In this document: piece by piece, positions 10,283 through 21,148 of the stretch
How the letters are laid out: every line of letters begins with the position of its first letter
Position numbering within the stretch: position 1 is the stretch's first letter
DNA from: Neofusicoccum parvum
Taxonomy: Eukaryota; Ascomycota; Dothideomycetes; Botryosphaeriales; Botryosphaeriaceae
Assembly: GCA_020912385.1 (NCBI GenBank)
Contig: CP087219.1
Location: 310,001-374,000 of the forward strand
Direction of reading: 5' to 3'
DNA: 64,000 nt
The notes under the pieces: model-generated
What the model was told of the DNA's origin: nothing
Database searches by the model: none
Seen by the model: only the letters and a program-made list of their open reading frames with translations
Program-made: the position numbers and the translations under genes

Positions 10283-13200
10283 ATGGACTTTGTACCACTC
10301 CCGACGGCCCTCCAGCCCACCTCTGCCTGCTGACTCTCTCTCTAGTGGACGCGGTTGATCGGAGGCTCCGGCGGGCAGAAGCGACGCTCGACCGCCAACG
10401 ACCCGCAGCAGCGCCTGGCCCGCTTCAAGCGCGTCTACAACCAGATTCTGGTGGGCAGTCCCCCTGTGTGTGCCCGTGGAGGTGCGGAACGCTGACCCGC
10501 GCAGCAAACATGGCAGAAGTCGTCGGGCTCGCTGGCGGGCGACTGGGGCGCGCTGGACTCGCTCCGCTCGCACTTCCAGCGCATGACGGCCATCCTGAAC
10601 GAAGAGTCGCGCTCTCCGGCCCCGCACCTGTGCCTCTCGTTTGCCGCCTCGTCCCAGATCTTCTCGGCCATCTCGAAAATCGCCGCCACGTCGCACAATG
10701 AGGCCCTGGTCAGGGAGGCGGTGGGCTTTTTCAGCGCCCTCATCGACAGCGAGGAGGAGGACTTCCTGGCCAACGAGCGCTTCGCCGAGGCCCTGATGAA
10801 CTTCATCTCGAAGATTGCGAGCTCGCAGAGCGGCTTGGTGGTTGGCGAGGACACGGACGCCGACATCGTTGAGCTGCTGTTCGGCATCGCCGCCAAGATC
10901 AGGCTCGAGCCGGAGCTGCTGCCCGTGTGGTTCAGCTCGCGCGGCAAGGTCGACTCGGACGGCGGCATGGTGCAGCAGGTCGGTTTCGCGGGCATCATCC
11001 GCAAGGAGGACTTCCCGCTGTGCTACCAGCTCATCGACCACGTCCACCACGAGGGCCGCATCGGCGATTTTGCTCGCACCGGCCTGCTGTACATCTTCGA
11101 GACGGCTTCCAAGTCGGCCGATCTCGAGCAGTGGATCGTCGAGAGCGACCTGGCCACCCTCATGGCGAGCGGCCTCGGCGCCCTGTACAGCCAGCTGAGC
11201 AGGAAGCTGTCCATCATCCATCCCAAGGACGACCTACCCATCATCCTGCAGCTCTCGGACTACCCGGAAATCGATAAGTCGATCAACGAGGCCGAGAACG
11301 TGTTTTCGGAAGACTTCAAGATCCACATGGAGACGTTCCTGTCCTATTTGGCATTTTGGCAGGACGTTCTTGAGCATTGCAGGTCCCGCGACGTCAGACA
11401 AACTTTGATCGATCATTTCCAGGTTCTCTTTTTGCAACAGCTCCTGTAGGCTTTTCCAACCTCTGTACGTATGAACCGTGCTGACTTCTTCACAGATACC
11501 CATCATTGTTCGAATCTTCCGACGTCGACGGCGGCTCTGCCGTTGCCGTTCTCAACTACCTCAGGCGTATTCTTGATGCCCTGGACCATCCCGAGCTTGT
11601 GCACATGATTTTGCGGTACCTCCTGGCACTCCCGGATGAGCAGGTCAACCGTCCAAGGTCCTCGAGCGTCAGGAAGCGGAGATCCACACTCATGCTACTC
11701 TCCAAACCGAACGACAAAGAACCAGAACTCAACCCATCTCTCTTCAATCTGGTGGATCTTCTTCTCAACTGCACCACATCACGGAACCCCCAGACAGTTG
11801 CTTCTGCGTTGAAATTGGTCACCACCATCCTCAGCAAAAACCACAAATATGCCACCGGAACCCTCGTTCGTGTCACGGAGGTCTACATGAAGGAGCCACT
11901 GCGGACGGTTGGTGCATTGCATGCCGAAATCGAGAGCTACCTTGCTCTTGCCAAGAACATGGTGCCTGGAGCTGAGCTCAACAAGGAATACGATGCCTTC
12001 CTGAAGGATGTCCTGAACCTCCTGGAAGCTCATCCATGCTCCATGAAACATCTCTCCCTCCATGGGCTCAACCTTCCTAACCAAGCCGCTGTGGATTTCC
12101 TACATGCCGAAATTCGCAAGGATTCCACAATACACCACCTTACAGCCGGCGATGCTCTGTTCAAGTCTCTGATGTCTGTTCTTTCCAATTTCTTCACGAA
12201 CAACGTCGAGATGAACCTCAACCTCACCGAAGCCATTGTTAATCTCGCATCGTGTCCTAACCTCCGCCTCGAGGGCTGGCTTGCTGTTGAGCCGACGCAG
12301 TACCAATTCTCGGCGGATGAGACATTTGAAAACGAGGATGAAGATCTCAGGGACGTCTTCCTAGCCCGCCGGAAACCGAACTGGACTGCCGACGGCGCGC
12401 CAGCCCTGATGGTTGCGCTGCGAACTCTTCAAGAACAAATCGAATGCCTTCGCGAGCAGATTCCGGACTTCAACCAGCATGTCGCAAACCGCAAGCAGGC
12501 TTTCCGCGTCCACGAAGAGCTCAATGAGGCCATGCGCTCCACCGCCAACTTCCCTCCGCCAACCCCTCTTGGACCGCCCAAATCCTCGCATGGAGAGCCT
12601 CCCAGCGGGCCTGGCTCCTGGACTCCTCAATTCCAGAACATGCTCGAAGGCACAATCAGCCCGCTCCGCTCGCAATCTCCCCGCGGCCGCGCACACACCA
12701 TCCAGGCCCCCGTGCGCCTCTCGCCAGCTCCCAAGCCCAGACTCGACCCGAACTCGCCGTCGCCCCACCCGTCATCCTCCCGTTCCCCGGTCAGAGGCAG
12801 TGCCAGGGGTCTCAGCCCGGCAAAGGACCTGAGAAAACCCTCGCTCACCGCCAACGTCTTGAACGACGTCAACGATGCTGCTAACGCAGGGATTCTGAAG
12901 AAGACAATCAGCTTCCCGCTAAAGCCAAGGCAGCAGAAAGCTGCTGAGCCGGAGCGGCCGAAGTCGCAGCCAAAGCCGGAAGGGGCTGAGAGCGAGGGAC
13001 AGGTGGAGGAGGAGACCATCGGCGCGACAACCAACGACGACACGAGCGACGCTAAGGAGGAAACGGCAAATGGCACACCAGCCACCACGAGGGCTGCTAA
13101 AGTCCGCGCTCAGACCAACGGCCACACCGCCATGGACTCGGGAATAGCCGTCATCGAGGAGGAGGAGGTGGCAAAGAAGGAGGATGCGGATGCGGCGGAG

Positions 13201-13329
13201 ACGGAGATCCGCGAAGCGACGCTCAGCCACGTCCTCACGAACGTGGTCATCTTGCAGGAGTTCGTGCTCGAGCTCATCGCGATCTTGCAGGTCCGGGCGA
13301 GCTTGTTCCAGGAGGTGAGGTTTGTGTGA
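10283..13329 (+). CDS. RAI16/FHIP-family protein (FTS-Hook-interacting)
   Basis: Homologue of the retinoic-acid-induced-16-like family; characterised members (FHIP) link the FTS-Hook complex, and through it dynein, to endosomes, so a role in early-endosome transport is likely but inferred. Four exons, 10283-10291 (only three codons, MDF), 10346-10450, 10505-11445 and 11496-13329, give 962 residues. Conserved blocks: FKRVYNQIL-QTWQK (about 30-43), FLANERFAEALMNFI, DFPLCYQLIDHVHHEGRIG, and HFQVLFLQQLLYPSLFESS spanning the third junction. An all-helical region runs to about residue 690, then a Pro/Ser-rich disordered stretch (about 700-900) and a conserved terminal helix ending QVRASLFQEVRFV. 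The third donor lies inside a run that reads on to a stop at 11449, so the intron is required. Confidence 0.88.
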
Positions 13330-13863
13330 GGGAGGAAAATTGGCGCGTGTGAGGAGGATGCAGGCAAAGAATTGGAAGAAAATGAAAAAAGCAGTAACGG
13401 CCCCCCCAATCATCAACATTACCCATTCCCCCAACCCCCCAACCCTTTTTCTGTACTCTTCGATGAATTGATGAGAAAATTTGAGATTCGTTTCGGCGAT
13501 GGTCGTGTGTACACGGTTTCTTGGTTTCGTTCGTACTGTCGTTAGTTTTTGTAGCTGTAGTTGTAGTGTCCCCGTCTGCTTGTTTGTGTATTCTTCGGCT
13601 GTCGTTTTTTGATAGAGGAGCGAGCATGCACAGCGAGCGAGTGATTGATTGATTCTTCTTCCACCCCCACCGCTGATTTTCACCTCACTGTCGGTGACGT
13701 GACGTGTGTCAAGAGTTCGCATTGCGGTGCGTGTAGCGTAGTGTTCTATATCCAGAGACAAACATCCGAACCCATCATTCCCCGAGCGCCACTGCGCAAA
13801 AGCAACCGCACCCCTCGTCCCCGAGGCACAGCACACCGGCCTCGACGCGCGCAGGCGAAGCCC
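13330..13863. other. Intergenic between convergent genes
   Basis: 534 bases holding the 3' ends of the FHIP-like gene (+) and the rhodopsin-fold gene (-). A poly-C-rich stretch (13402-13445) and a T-rich stretch (13500-13620) are visible; no gene. Confidence 0.5.
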
Positions 13864-15721
13864 TCAAGCCTCACTCGCTCTTCCACCCTCCATCTCTCGC
13901 CCCTCCCCACCCGCTCCCGCCACCCCGCCCCAGCTCCCTCGCCGCCCCGACGGCGCTCCCAAAACGCCGCCCTCCCGCGCGGCGCCGAAGTCCCGCACCC
14001 CCGTCCCGACGAGCGTCGGCGTCGGCGACGGCGGCGGCGCCGCGTGGACGAAGCCCAGGCGCGGCGGGGAGCGCGGGTAGCGCTGCGACGAGCGCGTGCT
14101 GGACGGCGTGGTCCTGCTGCTGCGGCAGGTCCGCTGGAAATATTCTTGCTGGAGTCCGTCGTCGTCGTCGTCGTCGGCGGGGTCGAGTGGGGTGCGGAAG
14201 GGGTAGGATGGCTCGAGGCCGATGCCCGGGTCGGGGTCCGGGGTGCGGGAGGTGCGGCGGCGGCGGGGGTGCTGTTGTGTGGTGGTGGCGCGGACGGAGG
14301 AGGTGGTGGTGCGCGAGGAGCCGCGGGAGGAGCGGAGGCCGAGGCGCTTGAGGGCGAGCTTGATGAGCGGGTTGAAGGTCGGGATGCAGGCGCAGATGAT
14401 GCCGAGCGTGGTTTCGACTTGCGACCAGAAGGGGATGAGGGCCCAGCGCCTGTTGGGTGGGCGTCAGCGGTGGTGCTCTCGAGGCGGTTGGATTGGTTGG
14501 TGGATGGCTTCTGGGTCTGCTCCTGTGTGGACCTTGTTCTGGGATTGCTTGTTCTTGGAAGGAACACTTACCACGATGTATCGCGTTCAAACCATCCCGC
14601 CATGTCTCGATATGACTGTACCAGATGCGCGCTCCTTACCAGTGAGGCAGCTATAGGAATGAGCCCTGTCAGGAAGATGATGATGAGGGGAACCTTTTGT
14701 CTGGTGTGAATTTTGGTCTTGTGGATGAGTGGGATTGGCAGAGCGAACAAAATGATGTCGGTGATGGAGTTGAGAAAGCTTGCTAGAGCGGCCCAAAGCG
14801 CGATGTTGATGCAGCCTTCTGGGCGAATCTCCAGTTGCCAAAATCTGTTTATGGGGATGCACTGACTTATGTGGACCTGTGATTTTTCTCAGTCCCAGGT
14901 ATTTCTCCCTGCTTTGACAGGACTTACGATGGTCTCGACAAGGAAACGGATGAAAACAAGTATCATCACAGCCCAAATGACCGCGCGGTATTCCTTGCCA
15001 AATGTTGTTGCACCACGCGCCATCCGTAGTACTAGGCAGCAAATGGACTCATGAATGGCACTTTTGATGTCAGTAGGTCTGAAGCAAGACGCCCATCGCG
15101 CAGGTACGGCTCACAAGAGGGAGAAATAGGATGTGAGCATGAATATCCACCGATACTGATTTAGCCATCAGCTGCGAGTTCTCGAATAAACCGAAAAGTA
15201 CGTGGTAGAATCAAGAAACCAGCAAATACAGTAGCTTACCAGTTGTGCCTTGTTGAGGTGCTCCATTGAAGTTTCGGATGCATGTTTTCCCCAGTCGTGA
15301 GCCACTTGCATTAGCATCATTGTCGTGCTGATAGTCACAAGTAGCTATAAATAAAATCAGTGTCTGAGCTTAGAGCGTGAATTTTAACGAATGGCGTACC
15401 GTAGCGGCAATTATGAAATAATCATCCGCACCATGACTCTTCGCGATACAGATTCGGGCGTAGAGACTTGAGAGAAACAATTAGAAAGACGCAACCCCGG
15501 CAATCTAGTCAGGTAGCTCTACCGGAAAGCCACGAATATCAGCGCAAAAACGTAAAGCGCAATGCTAGCGCGGTCGATAAAGGGGCCTTGGCCTGGAGAG
15601 ACAGAGTTCAAACTGCGAAATTCTGTCAAAACATATTAATGGTCCTAAGAATACTTCGTCCTGCTTACCGGTTTGGCACTGTGGCTAGACTTGTTGCGTT
15701 GCTGATAATGCGGGAAAGCAT
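13864..15721 (-). CDS. Rhodopsin-fold (SAT4/PTH11-like) integral membrane protein
   Basis: Seven-helix fungal membrane protein of the SAT4/PTH11-like type, possibly a sensor; ligand unknown. Eight exons: 15669-15721, 15523-15612, 15400-15466, 15240-15344, 15115-15155, 14928-15078, 14572-14861 and 13864-14449, in all 460 residues. Family marks are FRLYARICIAKSHGADDYF after the first helix, a QCIP-like CIPINRFW followed by GCINIALWAALASF, DIILFALPIPLI, and a seventh-helix-type end FWSQVETTLGIICACIP. The last ~150 residues are a cytoplasmic tail rich in Ser/Thr/Arg/Pro with a DDDDDDG run. Intron 5 would be only 36 nt (15079-15114), unusually short, but it is the one choice that keeps the frame. 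No homologous gene flanks it; a second SAT4-type gene lies at 23.7 kb. Confidence 0.8.
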
Positions 15722-16255
15722 AGGGTTTAAAGTGGAGGGTGCGGCGCTCGAAGTACAATCGGTCTGGCAGGTGGTCGTGGCTATACTCCGAGCGCTCCGT
15801 AGATCGACAGATAGGTATCAGAAATGCATGAGGATCATTGCAGAGTGTAGGGAACGTGTGAGCGCGCGTGTAAGGCAGGATGCGTATTCAGATTCCTCAG
15901 TAAGTGCTACTGAAGGCGCGATCCGACGCGTGATGCACCTGCATTGGCGGTATCGCCTACAAAAGAGAACCCCGGATGCCAAGAGTTCAGACAGAACGTT
16001 CTTTCCAGTTTGTCCGGTCACTCCCCTGGAATAGAAAGGAAGGCCGTCCGGTCCGTTAAAGCCTTGATGCATCCTGAATATTTTCGCTTTTGATCCCTCG
16101 ACCCATACGGCATCCTCGAAAATGATATGATAGACATTAGTGGACAAGTTGCTGAGAATACGTGACCCATAATGCATTATTTTGCGCTCGTAGCTTCCAG
16201 CATGTAGGAAGGAGCCAAAGAGGGGCGGAAAAGTCATAAACACCGGTACCGTATG
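15722..16255. other. Intergenic, promoter of the rhodopsin-fold gene
   Basis: 534 bases between two minus-strand genes; no coding region recognised. Confidence 0.5.
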
Positions 16256-18752
16256 CTAAAAGAGCCCGAAATTCCCATCCTGCTGGTTGCCCATCACTGA
16301 GACGAAGGATTCGAGGTCCAAATTCGACAGGTCGAAGTTCCAGTCCATCGATGGCCATGTAGCATCCAGAACGTCACTTGCAACGCTGGGAGCGCTCTGT
16401 TCGAATGAGCCAAACCCTGGTGGAGTTTCCAAATCTGGTTGGGCTGGATCGGTACCTGGTACAGTACCAGGTGCAGAAGCGCTCGGCAAACCATCCGGCC
16501 CGACGAATTCAGGATGCTGGCCACCATTTGTATGGGCTTGCCCGGGCACGTCCGCCCCTTGCGGAGCGACGCTCTCTGTTAGGCCCGTCAACATTTCGAC
16601 CTTGCATCTCATCTGATCAATTGCTGCGATAACGCTGGAAATAGGCTCCCGCTGGTTGATCTGGCGTAATGAGCGGATACCACGATTGATGTACCGAATA
16701 TGGCGGCGAGTGGCGTTTCTATCATGGAGCGCAGCTAGTATTAAGACGAAGCACGCACTCTCCAAGAAGAAACAATTATTGTGGAGCCCCTTCGATGTGT
16801 AAGTTTCCGCTTCAAACACGGAGCAGGTAGAATGCTTACTTCAGCACCAGGTCCGGTGGAGAACACAATCTCGGCAAGCATCACCATTGAGCGAGCTGCG
16901 TCGACTGTGTACTCGCAGGCCTCAAGCAAGGGAGGTATGTTGAAAGGGTTAGATTTTGAATCGGCGTCCTTTCCCTCGGCTTCGGCTCGCCTCTTCAACT
17001 CGACGAAAAGGAGAAGGAAAGGGCGGAAAGTAAGGAGTAGCGTGTAGTAATACACTGGTGTCTGGTTAGCTCTGTAAACAAACAGAAGCGTGCTTTGAAA
17101 TGAGAAGATTGCAGCGTTCGTCTAGACTTCATTGGGAATGGCAACACGCGAAAACAATCCAGATGAACATTTCCACTCTTCAGGCACGAATTCGTTGGAC
17201 TATGTATGTAGTACTCACAGTATGAAATCACTGCGCGAGCGACAAACTTTTCGTCTCTTTCGGTACCAAGGTGTGATCCGATAGTGAAGCCATGGTCATC
17301 CTTCACAGTCTGTGCAAATGCCCGTAGCTTGTTGCGGATTCGGTGGGCGTTTTTCAGATCAGCGCTCACGGATGAGTCGTGATGGTTGTACAAATGTTGA
17401 ACGCTGCGGATCAGTTCACTGACTGTGACCTGCGATGACATGAAAGACGGCCGTTCTGGCTGAGAAAGACCGATATCTTCCAACGAGAGGGATGCAGGCC
17501 TGCCAAGACTGGAGCAGATGAGGCTAAGGAGGAAGAAGTTAGGACCAAGGTCGCCAGAAACAGATAATCGAATATTAGATAGATTCCAGGATGATTACAT
17601 ACCTTTCAAAGCAGAACAGGCTCCAGCATGTCCTATTGTCTTCAGAGCACTCCTTGACAGACTGGCGGCTAGGGCTTCCCCTGTGCATTCCTGCCGCAAA
17701 AGCCTTGCGGATAGCACTGCCGATGTAAAGGTAACTAGAGTTCGGGTTCCCTACAGTGAACTCACAATACGCGTGATTCAGGCATCAGCAGTAGTTCTCA
17801 CCGCTGCCGTAACGGCTTGGGGAGACTTATCATGAGAAGTGCAATCTGTACAGCTCGCAAGTGAACCACGTGCAAAAGCGACTCGGCTTCTATCCGAGCT
17901 TGAGCAAGAAGTGTCTTCCTCCACAGCTCATTTTGAGTAGGGCAGGCGCCTATGGCCATGGTAACAATGACCAGGGCTCTTTCGGAGGGGTCGATCTTAG
18001 CATCGTCGCCATAGCCATACAGCTTCTCAAAGTTGGAGCACAGCTGGTCAGTAGAAAGAAAGGGAAGATGGTGATGGGCGGTGGAAAGATAATTGTGCAG
18101 GAAGGTGCGGGCCAGGTCGTGCCTCAGGAACATGGGGTTGGTCTCGCGCTGGCCGAAGGTGTTCCCAAAGGCAAGGCCCTGGTAGCGGTAGACATCGATG
18201 CCCTCGTTCCCGTTTTGGACTTCCTCGACATGGGTGCCGGGGCGCGGGACCTCTTCGTGGGCGGTGAGGTGAGTGTGGAGGTGCTGCAGAAAGGAGAAGT
18301 TGGACGAGGAGCCGTAGTACAGCTGCAGCTTGCAGGAGGGCGACTCAGCAGGCACGTGTGTGGCGCGGATGTTTTTGTAAATGTGGTAGCGGGGCGGCGC
18401 CTCGGAGAAGGCGGACGAGTCGGCATTGCTGCTCTCCTGGTCGGGCGTGTGGTCGCAGTCGTCCTGCTTGGCGGGCTCCGGCTCCAGGGCGTCTCTGGGC
18501 GGCGGGGCGGGGTTGGCGGAGTTGCGGCCGGTGCGCCTCCGGATGAAGGACCTGTAGGAGCAGATCGTGCTGCGCCGGCTGCAAACGTTGCATGGGTTGA
18601 GGCCGTTGCATTTCTGCTTCCTCCTGCGGCATTCCTCGCACGCCTTGGAGATCTTGGGGCCGCGGAGCGAGGCTGTCAGGCGCGCCGTCAGTCTGGAGCA
18701 GAGTCATGAGTCTGGAGCAGGCGCCGGTACCTGCGGGGAGAGGCTCGTCCAT
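16256..18752 (-). CDS. Zn2Cys6 transcription factor with fungal-specific middle domain
   Basis: Nuclear DNA-binding regulator; target genes unknown. Six exons (18731-18752, 17827-18672, 17603-17750, 17219-17523, 16840-17054, 16256-16789) give 689 residues. The binuclear cluster is at residues 19-45: C-x2-C-x6-C-x5-C-x2-C-x6-C, with the basic run RRRKQK, followed by an RRRTGRN linker. The fungal_trans domain starts near residue 180 (LARTFLHNYLSTAHHHLPFL) and includes the YLYIGSAIRKAFAAGMHR helix. The C-terminus is Asp/Leu/Ser-rich (DWNFDLSNLDLESF), a plausible activation region. The junction after exon 2 needs a weak donor (GTCTCC at 17826); the nearby better-looking GTGAGA leads to stops. Divergent from the aspartic protease across 1.1 kb. 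Confidence 0.85.
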
Positions 18753-19851
18753 TTGCTCGTCTGGTCAGTTGGAGTGTCTGGCGGAGTTACGGACTTGTTC
18801 CGAGGTCTGTCGGATTTGTCGGGAAAGACCAGCCGCGTGGCGCACGTGACCGCTCGCTAGCCCGTCTCCTCTGCCTTCGCCGGGCGCGGCCCTTGCGCGC
18901 TCACCTCCACGCCCACCCTGCAGCATGGAGACGACTCCGCGCCCGCACCACGCCCGTGAGCCATTCCGCCGTGCCGATTGCGGCCGCGGCCGTCCCTCTC
19001 GCCAGAGCATCTGCGAGCCCCGCGCTCTCATTCCAGCTCTGCTGTCTGGGCAGTGCCGTGGACGCGATCCGCACCGCCTGCCGCCAATGATCGGGGATCG
19101 CGTCCTGTCCGACTTCACTCAGGCCAATTCCGGCCGTCCAGCGTCACCCAAGGGCCTCCTCCCGGTCTGCACCGTGCCCCTGAACAAGTAATCCGGTCCT
19201 GTGGAATCAGCGCCAAGGCTGCATGACGAGTTCCTTGCTGTTTGCGTCGGAATTCCTCCCTTTGCTCCAAAGACGACGCCGTTACCCTGAGCTGCGGTAA
19301 GCCGCCGCCCCGGACACGTGGTGCCCTGGTCACTGGAAATTACCATGCAAACCGCTTGTCCCTCCGGCACACGGAGCCACCGACCTCACCCGACCAGAGC
19401 AGAGACTGAGGGATTCCACCCTGGCGGCAGTTGACCGACACCTGCGTGCTCTTCTGACCACAACACACCTGTGGCAAATGCTCAGCTGTCTGGATGAGCT
19501 TCCTAGCTCTCGGCGTAGGTGATATCCTGGGCGCAACTCACGCTAACCTTCGTCAGCTGCAGCTGCTGGAATGGAAACCTTGCTCCTCCACTGCGCCACT
19601 GCGTCAATCCATGATGATATTGTACGCACCCGTACCTGCGGTCTGTTGGAATTTCGTCAATCACGTCACGTTTCCTGCCAAATGCCACTGAACGTGCGTC
19701 AATTTCAGCGTGGCTTCTGTTTTTGCTGTCGAGTGTTTGCCATGCATGACCCGAGTATAAATCTCATGAAGCGCTCAGTCCTGAAGATGATATTCCAGCA
19801 CTCTACGCTGCTTGGAAGTTCTGAAGCCCAATCTTCCTGCACACTACTACC
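18753..19851. other. Divergent intergenic region, regulator / protease
   Basis: 1.1 kb between the divergent starts of the Zn2Cys6 gene (-) and the secreted aspartic protease (+). It has only short overlapping open frames on both strands. The protease side has a TATA box; the regulator side is GC-rich and TATA-less. Confidence 0.5.
19756..19762 (+). promoter_or_regulatory. TATA box of the aspartic protease gene
   Basis: TATAAAT lies 96 bp upstream of the ATG, typical for an inducible secreted-enzyme gene. Confidence 0.5.
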
Positions 19852-21148
19852 ATGTCTTCCACGTCCGTTTCGATTCTCTTGCCCGCCGTCTTTGCCGCTG
19901 CAGCTGTCGCTGCTCCCGCCCCGCAGGATCTTGGAGAGACCTTCTCTATCCCCCAAGTTGCCAATGGCACGGAGCGCATGAATGGGCCATTGTCAATGGC
20001 GAGAACCTACCGCAAATATGGCATCGATATTCCAGACTTCGTTTCTGAGGCCGTTGCGAACATGGCCGCTGCCGCCCAAGCTGGTGACATATCTGCAAGA
20101 TCTGTCACGGCAAATCCAAGTGATGTTTTCGACACCCTCTATCTATCTCCTGTCACTCTTGGGTCCGATTCGCTGAATCTATACCTTGACACGGGATCTG
20201 CCGACCTGTATGTATTTGAATCTGTGCGCTGGCTTTACTAACAGTCGTCTCTGCAGATGGGCTTTCTCAACTCTTATGGCCGCTGGTTCAACCAATGGGC
20301 AGTCTCTTTACAACCCGTCGAGGTCAGGCACTCTTCTGCCGCAGCAGTCATGGAGCGTCACCTACGGAGACGGCAGTGGAGGCTCAGGTCTTGTTTACGC
20401 CGACCGTGTTGTTGTGGGGGAAGTCACCGCAACCAAGCAAAGTGTCGAAGCAGCCACGAGCGCCTCGACCCTTTTCGTCCAAGATACCAACAGCGATGGG
20501 GTTATGGGCCTTGCCTTTAGCGCCCTCAACTCGGTCAGACCCACCCCACAGAGGACTTTCTTTGACACAGTGAAGTCCCAGCTTTCAAAGCCTCTCTTCA
20601 CTGCGTTGCTGAAAAAGGGAGCTCCGGGTAAATATGACTTTGGCTTCCTCAATGCCTCGTCATATACGGGATCCATTGCCTACACGAACGTGCTCACCAC
20701 CCCACGCCCGGGCTTCTGGGGGTTCAATGCAACTGGTTACTCTGTGGGAACCGGCAACATCGTGCAGAAGACCATGTCGAGCATCGTGGATACCGGAACC
20801 ACCCTCTTCTATCTGCCATCGGATGTGGTTGCAGCTTATTACGGTCAAATTCCTGGCGCATCGTACAGTCCCACCTTCGGCGGCTGGATTCTTCCTTGCA
20901 CTTCAAGACCTCCGGCCTTTAATACTGTCATCAGCGGATCACTCGTCCAAATGCCAGGATCATACGTCATTTACGGTGCTGTCGACCAGAACAACAACTG
21001 CTATGGCGGAATGCAGGAGAACACAGGCATTGGATTTTCTATTTACGGCTTGATTTTCCTGAAGTCCCAGTACATCATTTTCGATCAGACGACCGCCAGT
21101 GCGCCGAGGATTGGCTTTGCAAGACAGACCGGCGTCACGTATTCTTAG
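19852..21148 (+). CDS. Secreted aspartic protease (peptidase family A1)
   Basis: Extracellular acid endopeptidase of the pepsin/aspergillopepsin type. Two exons (19852-20207, 20257-21148) encode 415 residues. A signal peptide is visible (MSSTSVSILLPAVFAAAAVAA), then a propeptide to about residue 90. The catalytic aspartates are D113 in DTGSADLW and D297 in VDTGTTLF; the single intron cuts the first active-site motif between the two halves of the DL leucine codon. The flap tyrosine is in SVTYGDGSG. GVMGLAFSALNS and GFSIYGLIFLKSQYIIFD are the usual A1 landmarks near the middle and end. Cysteines occur at the PCTSRPP and NNCYGG positions. There is no GPI-anchor signal, so the enzyme should be released. 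The neighbouring divergent regulator is a possible but unproven controller. Confidence 0.93.

Noticed and set aside
13746..14590. Two minus-strand frames of 273 and 239 codons in the rhodopsin-fold tail
   Set aside because: Both are frame-shifted relative to the spliced gene; the true exon frame ends at 13864 and continues the FWSQVETTLG block.
13645..14709. Plus-strand open frame of 354 codons
   Set aside because: It is antisense to the C-terminal tail of the rhodopsin-fold gene and composed of Arg/Gly/Ala low complexity.
17861..18709. Plus-strand open frame of 282 codons
   Set aside because: Antisense to the first long exon of the Zn2Cys6 regulator; no domain.
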